DNA of 64,000 nucleotides from contig JAOABY010000003.1 in assembly GCA_026418115.1 (NCBI GenBank), forward strand, positions 2,503 to 66,502, written 5' to 3'. The notes under the pieces were generated by a model. The model made no database searches. It saw only the letters and a program-made list of their open reading frames with translations, and had not been told where the DNA came from. This document shows positions 9,857 to 19,600 of this stretch, one piece after another; the stretch's first letter is position 1; each line of letters begins with the position of its first letter. The DNA is from Spirochaetaceae bacterium. GTDB taxonomy: Bacteria > Spirochaetota > Spirochaetia > Treponematales > Rectinemataceae. The position numbers were made by a program, and so were the translations under genes.

Positions 9857-10939
9857 ATGATAAGAATCCGTTTCATGCTTCGCGTGCTGCCAATTGCGGT
9901 ACTGGCAGCTCTTTTTGCGTTTTCCTGCACGCTGGGGACCGTACCTTCTCCCGATGGAGGGGATATCGTTGGGGGAAATGAGGTGCTCAGCAATGGTGAA
10001 ATAAGAGTAAACAGAGACAGCCCTGCCCGGCCTGTAGAACTCGTTCCTTCTGGCCCGGAAGAACTGGATACCAGCAAGCCAAGCGAACTACCCGTCGCAA
10101 GAATAGATCTTGAGCCAAAGGCAAAGGTACTGGTCCTTTTGTATCACAATTTGACCACCAGCACCAATCCCGGCGAATACGAGCGCAATGTCACTGATTT
10201 CGAAAATGATCTCAAATACCTGCGCGACAACAACATCAAGGTTATAAGCCTCGAAGACATCCTGAAGATCCAGAAAGGCCAGCTCAGTTTTCCGCCCGAA
10301 CAGCGGCTCGCAGTCATAATGTTTGACGACGGATACGTCTCGATGTATACACGAGCTTTTCCCCTTCTCAAACAGTATGGCATGAAAGCCACTTTCGCAA
10401 TCATCACATCTTTTGTTGGTTTGCCAACGAGTATTCCAGATGGAGAACCGGGGCGCCTCACCTGGACGCAGATCAAGACCATGGCAAGGTACCGTACCGC
10501 AACCGGTGAAAGACTGTTCTACTTCGCTTCTCATACTGTCGATCACCGGAGCCTGAACTACCTGGATACAATGGATGGCAGCTATGAGCTTCCCTATTCT
10601 GATATCGAGGGCTATAAGGTATTCCTGAACATGGAACTCAACCAGTCCAGAAAGGAGATACAGTCCCGCATTGATCAGAAGACCATGTTCCTGGCTCTAC
10701 CCTATGGCAGAGGCACCCCACTTGGTACACCAAATGATGTATTTTCCTGGCCCTTTATACGAGATGCAGCAATAAGGATGAAGTACAGCGGTATCCGCAC
10801 TTCCGATTACGGAGATGAATTTGGTGCATTCAACGCCAAGAATACTGAATGGAATTACCACATGCCCAGCCTCGGTATCTATGGCGATACTGACATCAGG
10901 ATTCTGCCACGATACTACGATTGGGAGGACCTTTACTGA
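9857..10939 (+). CDS. Polysaccharide deacetylase family lipoprotein
   Basis: Lipobox LFAFSC; VLLYHNLT, LAVIMFDDGYVSMYTRAFPLLKQYGMKATFAI NodB-like motif; RBS ggaggg. Confidence 0.85.
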   Translation: MIRIRFMLRVLPIAVLAALFAFSCTLGTVPSPDGGDIVGGNEVLSNGEIRVNRDSPARPVELVPSGPEELDTSKPSELPVARIDLEPKAKVLVLLYHNLTTSTNPGEYERNVTDFENDLKYLRDNNIKVISLEDILKIQKGQLSFPPEQRLAVIMFDDGYVSMYTRAFPLLKQYGMKATFAIITSFVGLPTSIPDGEPGRLTWTQIKTMARYRTATGERLFYFASHTVDHRSLNYLDTMDGSYELPYSDIEGYKVFLNMELNQSRKEIQSRIDQKTMFLALPYGRGTPLGTPNDVFSWPFIRDAAIRMKYSGIRTSDYGDEFGAFNAKNTEWNYHMPSLGIYGDTDIRILPRYYDWEDLY

Positions 10940-11011
10940 CATACCATGCTGCTTACCCGGCAGGTTCGCGCTGGATCTGCCGGGCTGGTGTGAACTGTAT
11001 GAAGCACAGAA

Positions 11012-12103
11012 TTACTGCTGTACATACTGCATCAGATATTCATATGCCTCATTGATCCGCTTTGTTTTTTCTTCAGCCAGTTCCTTGAGTTCCTTTCCCA
11101 GATGGGCGACCTTGTCGGGATGATACTGGGCTACCAGCCTGTAATACTGTTGCTTGAGCAGGTCAGCCGTGAGTACACAGTTATTGTCCAATTCAAGAAT
11201 CGCCAGCGCTGCTTCGTACCGGTTGGGCGGATCCTGATTGCGCATATGTTCTTCCTGCCGGTTTCGATTCGATGACCTGTTCTCATGCTGCGCTTCTTCC
11301 TGTTCCTGCCGCGTATCATGCTCGCTCGCCGTATCACCGCCATCGAATCGGAAATCCTCCGATTCTGTTGAGTCCAGGTCCACTTTGAGCGAAGCCGGAT
11401 CAATCTTCACCTCCCTCAGATGCAGCATGGCGAACCCCAGATACGCCAGGAAAAACGCGCATGTCATTATAAAGGCAGTGACAAACCAGGTCAGAAAGCC
11501 TGGAGTCAGGCTATCTCCCCCGAAAATAGCCATGAACGTAAATTCATTGAGGTCGAGCAGAGGTATGATGTAGCTTGCAGGAATGCCATGCATATGGCTG
11601 AAATACAATGCAGTAAGAAAATACGCCGGCAGGCCTGTCGCGAACGCGACAAACAAGGAAAACTTATTTCTCATGTCGCGGGCACATGCCGTTCGCTGCG
11701 AGTAGACTGACGCAACAAACTCTCTAAGCTTCACATTGATTTCTTTGAGATGCAGAATTCTCGCCTGTATCATGGATTGCGCATATGGCTGGCGGGCTGC
11801 ATGCTCATCCATGCTCAACTGCTGTTCGAGCAGCGCAATCTTGCGATCATTGATGGCGATGTATTCAGCCAGTTTCGTGACTCTGAACAGAAGATCTTCC
11901 GGCAGAAGATACCTTTTTTCCAGTTGCCTGAAGCTCTTCATCGCATGCAGATACTGATATAAAAAATAAAAAATTCCCCCGCCCAGAAGAATGGGCAGCA
12001 ATACATTGAGAATCGCAAGAACAAGAATTATCAGGCCTGCAATGAAGAAGAGCAGGCACCCCAGATTGCCGTCACCAGAATCTTTTTGTCTATTATTACC
12101 CAT
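11012..12103 (-). CDS. Membrane protein with C-terminal DnaJ domain
   Basis: N-terminal TM segments; C-term YYRLVAQYHPDKVAHLGKELKELAEEKTKRINEAYEYL J-domain with HPD. Confidence 0.85.
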   Translation of the reverse strand: MGNNRQKDSGDGNLGCLLFFIAGLIILVLAILNVLLPILLGGGIFYFLYQYLHAMKSFRQLEKRYLLPEDLLFRVTKLAEYIAINDRKIALLEQQLSMDEHAARQPYAQSMIQARILHLKEINVKLREFVASVYSQRTACARDMRNKFSLFVAFATGLPAYFLTALYFSHMHGIPASYIIPLLDLNEFTFMAIFGGDSLTPGFLTWFVTAFIMTCAFFLAYLGFAMLHLREVKIDPASLKVDLDSTESEDFRFDGGDTASEHDTRQEQEEAQHENRSSNRNRQEEHMRNQDPPNRYEAALAILELDNNCVLTADLLKQQYYRLVAQYHPDKVAHLGKELKELAEEKTKRINEAYEYLMQYVQQ

Positions 12104-12160
12104 CAGCCAGCAATTCTAGCATGGCATTACTGGCAATAGAAGAGAATAGAGAACCGAATG

Positions 12161-12844
12161 CTAGATGTCGGCTCTCTGCAGCTCATCGAGCGCTGCCGAA
12201 CCTTTCATGTTTTTATTGTTGCGTGCAAAATCAAGCGCACGCAGGCCGGCAGTGCTTTTCAGAGATGCCAGTGCCCCCGCCCTGAGCAGAAGGTGCACTA
12301 CTTCCGGGTTCCTGCTCCAGCCTGCGGCGAGCATGAGCGCAGTCATCCCCTGTGCATCCTGGGCATTGAGGGGAGAACCAACCGCAATCAGCAATTTCAG
12401 GACTTCAGAATTTCGGTTGTAGAGAGAAGCATACATGAGGGCTGTCTGGCCTTTGTTGTCCCGCGTATCTATCCGAGCCCCGGCCTCAAGAAGCACCCGA
12501 AGCACCTCAGGATTCTCATTCCATCCTGCCGCATACATCAGCGCAGTGGTGCCATATTTGGTATCCTGGTCCTCCAGCTGCGCACCCGCAGCAAGCAGTA
12601 TCCTGACCACCTCGGGATCCTTGTTGTAGGAAGCCGCGATCATCAAAGGAGTCATGCCATAGGAATCCCTTGCATGCACTGATGCCCCGTTCTGCAGCAT
12701 GCTCCTGACCTCCTGCGCAGTCCCTGAAGAACAGGTGCAGAAAAAACTGCTCTGGGCGTGGAGCACAGCCGCGCCTGCGAACGCCAGAATGACCATAAAA
12801 AGACAGGTGATTGTTCTTCGCACTTTCCTTCTCCTGCACCGCAC
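12161..12844 (-). CDS. Ankyrin repeat protein with signal sequence
   Basis: Repeats such as GMTPLMIAASYNKDPEVVRILLAAGAQLEDQDTKYGTTALMYAAGWNENPEVLRVLLEAGA. Confidence 0.9.
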   Translation of the reverse strand: MRCRRRKVRRTITCLFMVILAFAGAAVLHAQSSFFCTCSSGTAQEVRSMLQNGASVHARDSYGMTPLMIAASYNKDPEVVRILLAAGAQLEDQDTKYGTTALMYAAGWNENPEVLRVLLEAGARIDTRDNKGQTALMYASLYNRNSEVLKLLIAVGSPLNAQDAQGMTALMLAAGWSRNPEVVHLLLRAGALASLKSTAGLRALDFARNNKNMKGSAALDELQRADI

Positions 12845-12942
12845 AATGTCGCAGCGAAGTCATGCATTCGCTTCAGCTAATCATAACGCACAGATGACAC
12901 GGATACCAACAATACACCGAAGCCGGCACTTTTCAGGCAGGA

Positions 12943-13503
12943 TCATATGCTTATATAGCCCCTGAATCCGCGAGAGGAATAGTATGACTCTGCGCCATTG
13001 TGGTAGGTAAAAACCTGGCCATACCGGCGGTCACAGAAGAGAGCGCCACCAAGTCTGCGCACCGACTCCGGTGTCAGAATCCAGCTTGAAGTTTTCGTAT
13101 CAAACTCGCCCAGGCTCTGGAGTTTGCGATACCTCTCTTCATCAAGTATTGCGATGCCCATTGCGCTGGCCATGCCCAGGGCGCTGCCCGCGGGTCTGTT
13201 CGCCTTCCTTCTTGCAAGCGCCTCATCATCATAGCAGAGGCTCCGTCTTCCAGAAGGGCTTTCGGTCGAGCAGTCGAAAAACTCATAGATATCAGAAAGG
13301 TCACGGGCGATGACATCCGGCTCACCGCCCGTGACCTCCATTTCATAGAGCGCATGCAATGCTGCGCTGTTGCTTCTCAGGCGCTCCTCAATCTGCTCCC
13401 ACTGCAGATCAGGATGCCGCTCCGGATGCGATCTGAAGCGAGTCTCCAGAAGCTCAAGCAGTGCATTATACTCTGCAGCACGAGCGGACATTGCGAATTC
13501 CAT
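12943..13503 (-). CDS. DUF4256 domain-containing protein
   Basis: ALLELLETRFRSHPERHPDLQWEQIEERLR...LGEFDTKTSSWILTPESVRRLGGALFCDRRYGQVFTYHNGAESYYSSRGFRG. Confidence 0.75.
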   Translation of the reverse strand: MEFAMSARAAEYNALLELLETRFRSHPERHPDLQWEQIEERLRSNSAALHALYEMEVTGGEPDVIARDLSDIYEFFDCSTESPSGRRSLCYDDEALARRKANRPAGSALGMASAMGIAILDEERYRKLQSLGEFDTKTSSWILTPESVRRLGGALFCDRRYGQVFTYHNGAESYYSSRGFRGYISI

Positions 13504-13505
13504 TC

Positions 13506-14045
13506 TCAGTACTTGGCCAGCTGCCGCTGGAACGCCTCGAGATGGTTGCGGGACGCATCACGCAGCCGGGTGAACAGGTCCACTATCGCTGCATACTTGG
13601 GGTCCTTCAGAATTGGCTGCGCAAGGAATCGTTGATACATCGCTATATTGTCGATCTCGGCCTGCACGCCTGTCTGTGCTGCTTCCTTGAGCGTTGCAGG
13701 CACATGGATGTACTGGGCAGACTTGTCAGCCGGTACCGTCAGCTTCAGCGTGGCAAACATATCCTTGAGCCACTGAATGTGCTGCTCCTCGGACTCCTTG
13801 ATGTTCGAGTAGGGTGCCATCTGGCCGAATTTTGCCATGATGGCGATGTACTCAGCCCGTGCCACGTATTCATCCTGGATGGCATAGGTGAGCATCGATT
13901 CGATTGTCAGATTGTTATCCGCCTTGGCTGCAGAATTGCCATAGAGAGGTAGCGATGTCTGTGCAGCCAGTGGCTGCGCCATAGCCAGTACTACCATGGC
14001 AAGAAGCGCCGAACCTGCAACCGAAACAATCCTATTCCTTTTCAT
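13506..14045 (-). CDS. Exported ferritin-like DUF2202 family protein
   Basis: Signal peptide; LTYAIQDEYVARAEYIAIMAKFGQMAPYSNIKESEEQHIQWLKDMF ferritin-like ExxH pattern. Confidence 0.7.
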   Translation of the reverse strand: MKRNRIVSVAGSALLAMVVLAMAQPLAAQTSLPLYGNSAAKADNNLTIESMLTYAIQDEYVARAEYIAIMAKFGQMAPYSNIKESEEQHIQWLKDMFATLKLTVPADKSAQYIHVPATLKEAAQTGVQAEIDNIAMYQRFLAQPILKDPKYAAIVDLFTRLRDASRNHLEAFQRQLAKY

Positions 14046-14097
14046 AGTGACTCCTTCGTGAGCATAAGGCTTTTCTCTCTGCCTTATATCACTAATA

Positions 14098-14109
14098 TAC
14101 AATATTGTA
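14098..14109. promoter_or_regulatory. Perfect 12-bp palindrome TACAATATTGTA between divergent genes
   Basis: Sequence is its own reverse complement; sits between DUF2202 (-) and azlC (+). Confidence 0.35.
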
Positions 14110-14160
14110 GCTGCAGGGAGGCTGCCGGTTTCATGAAATATATGTTATTTTTGATATAAT

Positions 14161-14282
14161 ACTCATGCAGGCGAGTCGAGCGCCCACGCCTCTCTCCTGG
14201 CGCGAACTCATGCAAGCCAGGAGATTCATACAAGGAAATAAACTATGGTAGAGTGAGCGCCACGAAGGTATAAGGAACTATT
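14161..14282 (+). promoter_or_regulatory. Candidate structured azlCD 5' leader with two mutually exclusive helices
   Basis: Helix A 14193-14201/14216-14224 (TCTCCTGGC/GCCAGGAGA); helix B 14198-14209/14251-14262 (TGGCGCGAACTC/GAGTGAGCGCCA) with central GA/GA tandem mismatch; TATAAT at 14155-14160. Confidence 0.45.
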
Positions 14283-15077
14283 ATGCCCCCAGCACAGCGG
14301 CCACCAGATTCCAGCTTCAGCAACCCAGCAGAAAAATCGACGGGACCCTACGCAGTCCTGTCTGCCGCCTTCAAGGCCAGCATCCCCGTCCTGCTGGGCT
14401 ATGTGACACTGGGGATTGCCTTTGGGTTCACGCTTGTCGCGGCAGGGCTGCCCTGGTGGCTGTCACCTGTCATGGCGATCTTCATCTATGCGGGGGCTGC
14501 CCAATTCATGGCAATCGGGTTGATGACAAGTGGAGCGGGCATCCTGGAGATCGCGCTGCTTACCTTACTTCTGAATGCACGGCACGCAGTCTACGGGCTC
14601 TCAATGCTGGAAAAATACCGGCATGCAAGGCTTCTCAAACCCTATCTGATATTCGGGCTGACCGACGAGACCTATGGCATTCTGACGACGGTTGCTCCCC
14701 CTGCCCGTGCCAACACCGCCCATTTCCATGCAATTCTTACTGCGCTGCACCAGCTCTATTGGGTTGCCGGCTGCAGCATCGGCGCCATCGCCGGCTCGGC
14801 GCTGGGGCTCGATACTACCGGCATGGAATTTGCGCTCACCGCGCTCTTCATCGTGCTGCTTGTGGAACAAATAAGGGTGGTGACGCAGCGTGAGCCCTAC
14901 CTGGCTGCCCTGGGAGCGTGCATCGCTGCTCTGCTTCTGGCTGGTTCGAGAGATTTTCTGCTGGTAGCCTTGCTTCTCTCGATTGGGGCTCTCATGGTGC
15001 TCAAGCCACGTCTGGAGCAGGCATCTACAGCAAGGCAGGGCAGCCCTTCCGAAGGCGTAGGAGGCAGCAATCCATGA
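14283..15077 (+). CDS. azlC: AzlC family branched-chain amino acid exporter large subunit
   Basis: GYVTLGIAFGFTLVAAGLPWWLSPVMAIFIYAGAAQFMAIGLM...NARHAVYGLSMLEKYR. Confidence 0.9.
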   Translation: MPPAQRPPDSSFSNPAEKSTGPYAVLSAAFKASIPVLLGYVTLGIAFGFTLVAAGLPWWLSPVMAIFIYAGAAQFMAIGLMTSGAGILEIALLTLLLNARHAVYGLSMLEKYRHARLLKPYLIFGLTDETYGILTTVAPPARANTAHFHAILTALHQLYWVAGCSIGAIAGSALGLDTTGMEFALTALFIVLLVEQIRVVTQREPYLAALGACIAALLLAGSRDFLLVALLLSIGALMVLKPRLEQASTARQGSPSEGVGGSNP

Positions 15078-15388
15078 GCCGGCTTCTTCTCATCGTTGCG
15101 GTCATGACGCTCATCACCTTTGCAACGCGGGCTTTTCCATTCGTGTTCTTCAAGCGCCGCAGGCCTCCGGCCTATCTGGAGTATCTGCAGCGCTACATTC
15201 CGCCAATGGTGATGACCATCCTTGTCTTTGCTTCGTACAAGGATATCGATTTCACCAGCGCGCCGTACGGCATCCCAGCCCTCGCTGCCGGAGTGCTGAC
15301 CGCCCTGCTGCATCTGTGGAAGCGCAATGTGCTGGTTTCGATTGCGGGCGGCACAGCGCTCTACATGGTGCTCCTGCGTCTGCTTTGA
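15074..15388 (+). CDS. azlD: AzlD family branched-chain amino acid exporter small subunit
   Basis: 4-bp overlap with azlC; MTLITFATRAFPFVFFKRRRPPAYLEYLQRYIPPMVMTILV. Confidence 0.88.
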   Translation: MSRLLLIVAVMTLITFATRAFPFVFFKRRRPPAYLEYLQRYIPPMVMTILVFASYKDIDFTSAPYGIPALAAGVLTALLHLWKRNVLVSIAGGTALYMVLLRLL

Positions 15389-15398
15389 GGCCCTGGGC

Positions 15399-15902
15399 TT
15401 ACTCCACTACGCGCGCGGAAATCAGCACCACATCTTCAAGCGGAACATCGGCATGAGGCGGCCGACGCCCCGTACGCACTGCAGCAATCGCATCAACCAC
15501 CTCCATGCCCTCGGTGACCACACCGAACACGCAGTAGCCTGCGCCCGGCCCGGGCCCGCGGTAGTCGAGCGCCTTGTTGTCCACCAGATTGATGAAGAAC
15601 TGGCTTGTGGCACTGTCCGGTACCATGGTGCGCGCCATGGAAAGCGTCCCGCGCGTATTGGATGGAGCCTTCGATGCTTCATTGACAATCGGAGCTCTGG
15701 TCTTCTTCTGCGTCATGCCGGGGACAAAACCGCCACCCTGCACCACAAAGCCCGGAATCACCCGGTGAAAGATGGTGCCATCGTAGAATCCCGCGCGCAC
15801 GTACTCCAGGAAATTCGCTGCGGTCACCGGTACCCTGTCCTCAAACACCTCGATGGAGATGCTGCCTTTGCTGGTGGTAAATACCACTTTGGAATTTGCC
15901 AT
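15399..15902 (-). CDS. Peptidylprolyl isomerase, cyclophilin type
   Basis: GTIFHRVIPGFVVQGGGFVPGM...SMARTMVPDSATSQFFINLVDN...YCVFGVVTEGMEVVDAI. Confidence 0.93.
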   Translation of the reverse strand: MANSKVVFTTSKGSISIEVFEDRVPVTAANFLEYVRAGFYDGTIFHRVIPGFVVQGGGFVPGMTQKKTRAPIVNEASKAPSNTRGTLSMARTMVPDSATSQFFINLVDNKALDYRGPGPGAGYCVFGVVTEGMEVVDAIAAVRTGRRPPHADVPLEDVVLISARVVE

Positions 15903-16017
15903 AGAATCTCCTTGCATTCACTTGCCTGCACGCTAGTACAAAACATGCACTTGTACAAGGCGCCTGGGAATACTCGCACTCGCTTGCGTTATGTCGGGCA
16001 GTGCGCAACAATACCTC

Positions 16018-16519
16018 ATGCAAATCCGCAAAGCCACCAGAGAAGACGTACCGGCATGGTTTGAGCTGGTGAACGCCGTCAAGTCGGAAAACCTCCCGAC
16101 ATTGTTCGCCATGACCACACCCATCACCCCCTCCATCCAGCGCACAGTACCTGGAAAAGCTGCTCTCTGTTGAGGGGTCATTCCTGCTTGTCTGCTTCGA
16201 GGGATCGCGCGCCATCGGTTCGCTCGACTGTGCGCGTCATGAGCGCCCCGAACAGTGCCATGTGGCGACCCTTGCCATGTGCGTGGCGAGAGACTGGAGG
16301 AACCGTGGCATCGGCAGGCAATTGCTGCAGACCTGCATCGAAGTATGCACGAGAGAAGGCTTCATCGAAAAGCTGGAGCTCGAAGTGTTTTCCAACAACC
16401 CTGGCGCGATCGCCCTGTATCGAAGCCTTGGCTTCGAGCTGGAAGGCGTACGGAAAGGGAGCATCAGAAAGGCTGGAGAGCCTGTAGACATCATCTGCAT
16501 GGGGAAATGGCTTACCTGA
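16018..16519 (+). pseudogene. GNAT family N-acetyltransferase, frameshifted near 16125-16140
   Basis: MQIRKATREDVPAWFELVNAVKSENLPTLFAMTTPITP in one frame; QYLEKLLSVEGSFLLVCFEGSRAIGSLDCARHERPEQCHVATLAMCVARDWRNRGIGRQLLQ...GAIALYRSLGFELEG in another. Confidence 0.85.
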
Positions 16520-16634
16520 TACTCACTGTCAGCACGAGCACCGTGAGCCAGCCGATGGCGTAGTGAATCCTCATTCCCGCAATCGATAGCTGCATGAGGA
16601 GCAGGAAGATTAGTAGTGGGACAAAGGAGAACAT
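16512..16634 (-). CDS. Possible 40-aa small membrane protein
   Basis: Minus-strand ORF MFSFVPLLIFLLLMQLSIAGMRIHYAIGWLTVLVLTVSIR; two hydrophobic segments; fills the only gap between GNAT and helicase. Confidence 0.35.
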   Translation of the reverse strand: MFSFVPLLIFLLLMQLSIAGMRIHYAIGWLTVLVLTVSIR

Positions 16635-16699
16635 TCTATTGATTTCACGCTCCCCTTGAGGTCTTGCACCATGGTAAACTACAAGCAAAGGAAACTGCC

Positions 16700-19600
16700 A
16701 TGGTGAAACTGGAAGCGCTGAAGCCTGGCGCGCTGGTACGAGGAATTATTCCGGAAAGAATGATCCGTGTAGTAAGTGTGCATCGCTATGGCGAGGACGC
16801 ACTCGAGCTCACGTATAAGGATCAGGGAGGGAGGGTCTTCAATCAGCTTCTGTTCCGGGCGGATGAGGCTCGGCTCTCGCTGGTGGAAGAAGGCCGCCCC
16901 TGGTTATTCGATGGTGATGGCGCGCTGTTCCGACTGGTTTCGGAAGCGCAGCGCATAAGATTGGCGCATCTCTTTGATCCCTTGCTTGCAGTGCACACCT
17001 CGCTTGTGGAGCCGCTGCCACACCAGATTACTGCGGTGTATGAAACCATGTTGCCACGCCAGCCCCTGCGGTTTCTGCTCGCCGATGACCCTGGTGCAGG
17101 AAAAACCATCATGGCAGGCCTCCTCATGAAAGAGCTTATCGCGCGGGGTGACCTGCAGCGTTGTCTGGTGGTGTGCCCTGGCAATCTTGCCGAACAGTGG
17201 CAGGATGAGCTCTACCAGCGTTTCAGCCTGCCGTTTGAGATACTCACAAATGACAAGATCGAAGCATCGCTCACGGGAAACTGGTTCATGGAACATGACC
17301 TCATCATTGCGCGTCTGGACATGCTGTCCCGGAATGAATCGCTGCAGGATAAGCTCAAGGCCCAGGACTGCCTGTGGGATCTCATCGTCTGTGACGAAGC
17401 GCACAAAATGTCTGCGACCTACTTTGGAGGGGAGATCACTTATACCAAACGCTTCCAGCTGGGGCGCTTGCTCTCGTCACGGACGCGGCACTTTCTGCTC
17501 CTCACTGCCACGCCCCACAACGGCAAGGAGGCAGATTTTCAGCTTTTCATGTCCCTTCTCGATGGTGACCGGTTTGAAGGCCGATTCCGAGACGGTGTCC
17601 ATCAGACTGATGTCTCCGACCTCATGAGGCGCATGGTCAAGGAACAACTTCTTACCTTCGAAGGAAAGCCACTCTTTCCCCAGCGGGTTGCTACGACGGT
17701 TCCCTATCACCTGTCGGATGAGGAAGCTGCGCTCTACGCGGCGGTTACCTCCTATGTACGCGACGAATTCAATCGCGCTGAAGCGCTCCAGAACGAAAAA
17801 CGCGCCAGCAATGTCGGATTTGCGCTGACCGTGCTGCAGCGCCGCCTTGCATCCTCACCCGAAGCAATCTATCAGTCGCTCAAGCGCCGCCGGGAACGCC
17901 TGGAATCGCGCCTTCGCGAACTGGAGACCGTTCAGCGTGGTGCTGCACTCGGCCCGATCCTCGATGTACCGCTCCCCCTTGATGCCGAAACCCTCGATGA
18001 GCTCGATGACGCCCCCGACAGCGAAGTGGAGACGATTGAAGAGGAAGTCCTCGACCAGGCGACCGCTGCGCGCACCATTGCAGAACTCAAAACAGAAATT
18101 GCCACCCTCACCCACCTGGAAGCACGCGCTGCCATTGTGCGTCGCTCAGGTCAGGACACAAAATGGCGTGAACTGGCGGAACTCCTTGCGTATATTTTTG
18201 CACCAGAAGACCACGCACGCCCGCCAGAGCCCGAAGCATCTCCGCGCCCCCGAACCTCACCTCACCAGAAACTCATCATCTTCACCGAGCATCGCGATAC
18301 CCTCAATTACCTGCAGGCGCGCATCACCACGCTCCTCGGCCAGCAGGATGCGGTCGTCGTCATGCACGGCGGCATGGGCCGCGAAGAGCGCCTCAAGATA
18401 CAGGAAGCTTTCAAATTTCAGCCTGAAGTACGAGTGCTGATTGCCACCGACGCTGCTGGTGAAGGCATCAACCTTCAGCGCGCCCACCTCATGGTCAACT
18501 ACGATCTTCCATGGAATCCCAATCGGCTTGAACAGCGTTTCGGGCGCATTCACCGTATCGGCCAGACCGAAACCTGCTTTCTCTGGAACCTCGTCGCCGA
18601 AGACACCCGGGAGGGAGATGTCTATCGCACGCTGCTCACCAAGCTCGAGGCTGCTACCAAAGCACTTGGGGGTCAGGTCTTCAACGTCCTTGGCAAGCTC
18701 CAGTTCGATGGCAAATCGCTCAAGGACCTGCTCATCGATGCGATTCGCTATGGCGAAAGGCCCGAAGTTCGCGATTTTCTCAATCGTGTCGTCGATCAGG
18801 CACTGGATACGGAAAACCTCAAAAATCTTCTGGAAGAAAAAGCCCTCGCGCACGATGTCATGGATTCCCGTCGCGTCCAGACTATCCGCGAAGATATGGA
18901 ACGCGCAGAAGCGCGCCGCCTTCAGCCGCACTACATCGAATCCTTTTTCCGCGAAGCCTTCACGAGGCTCGGCGGTACCATGCACTCCCGTGAGCCCCGC
19001 CGCTATGAGATTACCCATGTGCCAGCGGTTCTTCGCCAGCGCAACCGTCTCATCGGTACCCGCGAACCGGTGCTATCTCGTTACGAGCGCGTGACCTTTG
19101 AAAAGGACCTTGTGAATCTCCACGGTTCCCCACTCGCCAGCTTCATTTGCCCGGGCAATCCCCTCCTGGATGCAGTCATCGATCTCACGCTGGAACAGAA
19201 TCGCGACATACTCACCCGTGGCACAGCCCTAGTGGACACAAGCGACCCAGGCACCTGTCCGCGCATCTGCTTCTACCTCGACCATGAAATCAAGGACGCA
19301 TCGCGCACGCCATCAGGAGAGCGAAGAACCATTTCGCGCCGCATGCTCTACATCGAGCTTGATGCACAGGGCAGCTGCCACCACCTGCACTATGCGCCCT
19401 ACCTCGACTACCGGCCCCTGGAAGCTACCGAGCCAGGTATCGAGGCAATCCTTGCGCGCCCCGAATGCGCCTGGATCCAGCGTGGCCTGGAGGAGCAGGC
19501 ACTGCGATACGCTGTGCAGCGTGTCGTGCCGGAACACCTGAAGGAAGTCACGAATCAACGGCTTGCGCTTATTGAAAAAACCCGCCAGGCGGTCAAGGAG

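Noticed and set aside
10950-10992. CCCGGCAG...CTGCCGGG hairpin between convergent genes
   Set aside because: Plausible terminator stem but no U-tract on either strand; not strong enough to call.
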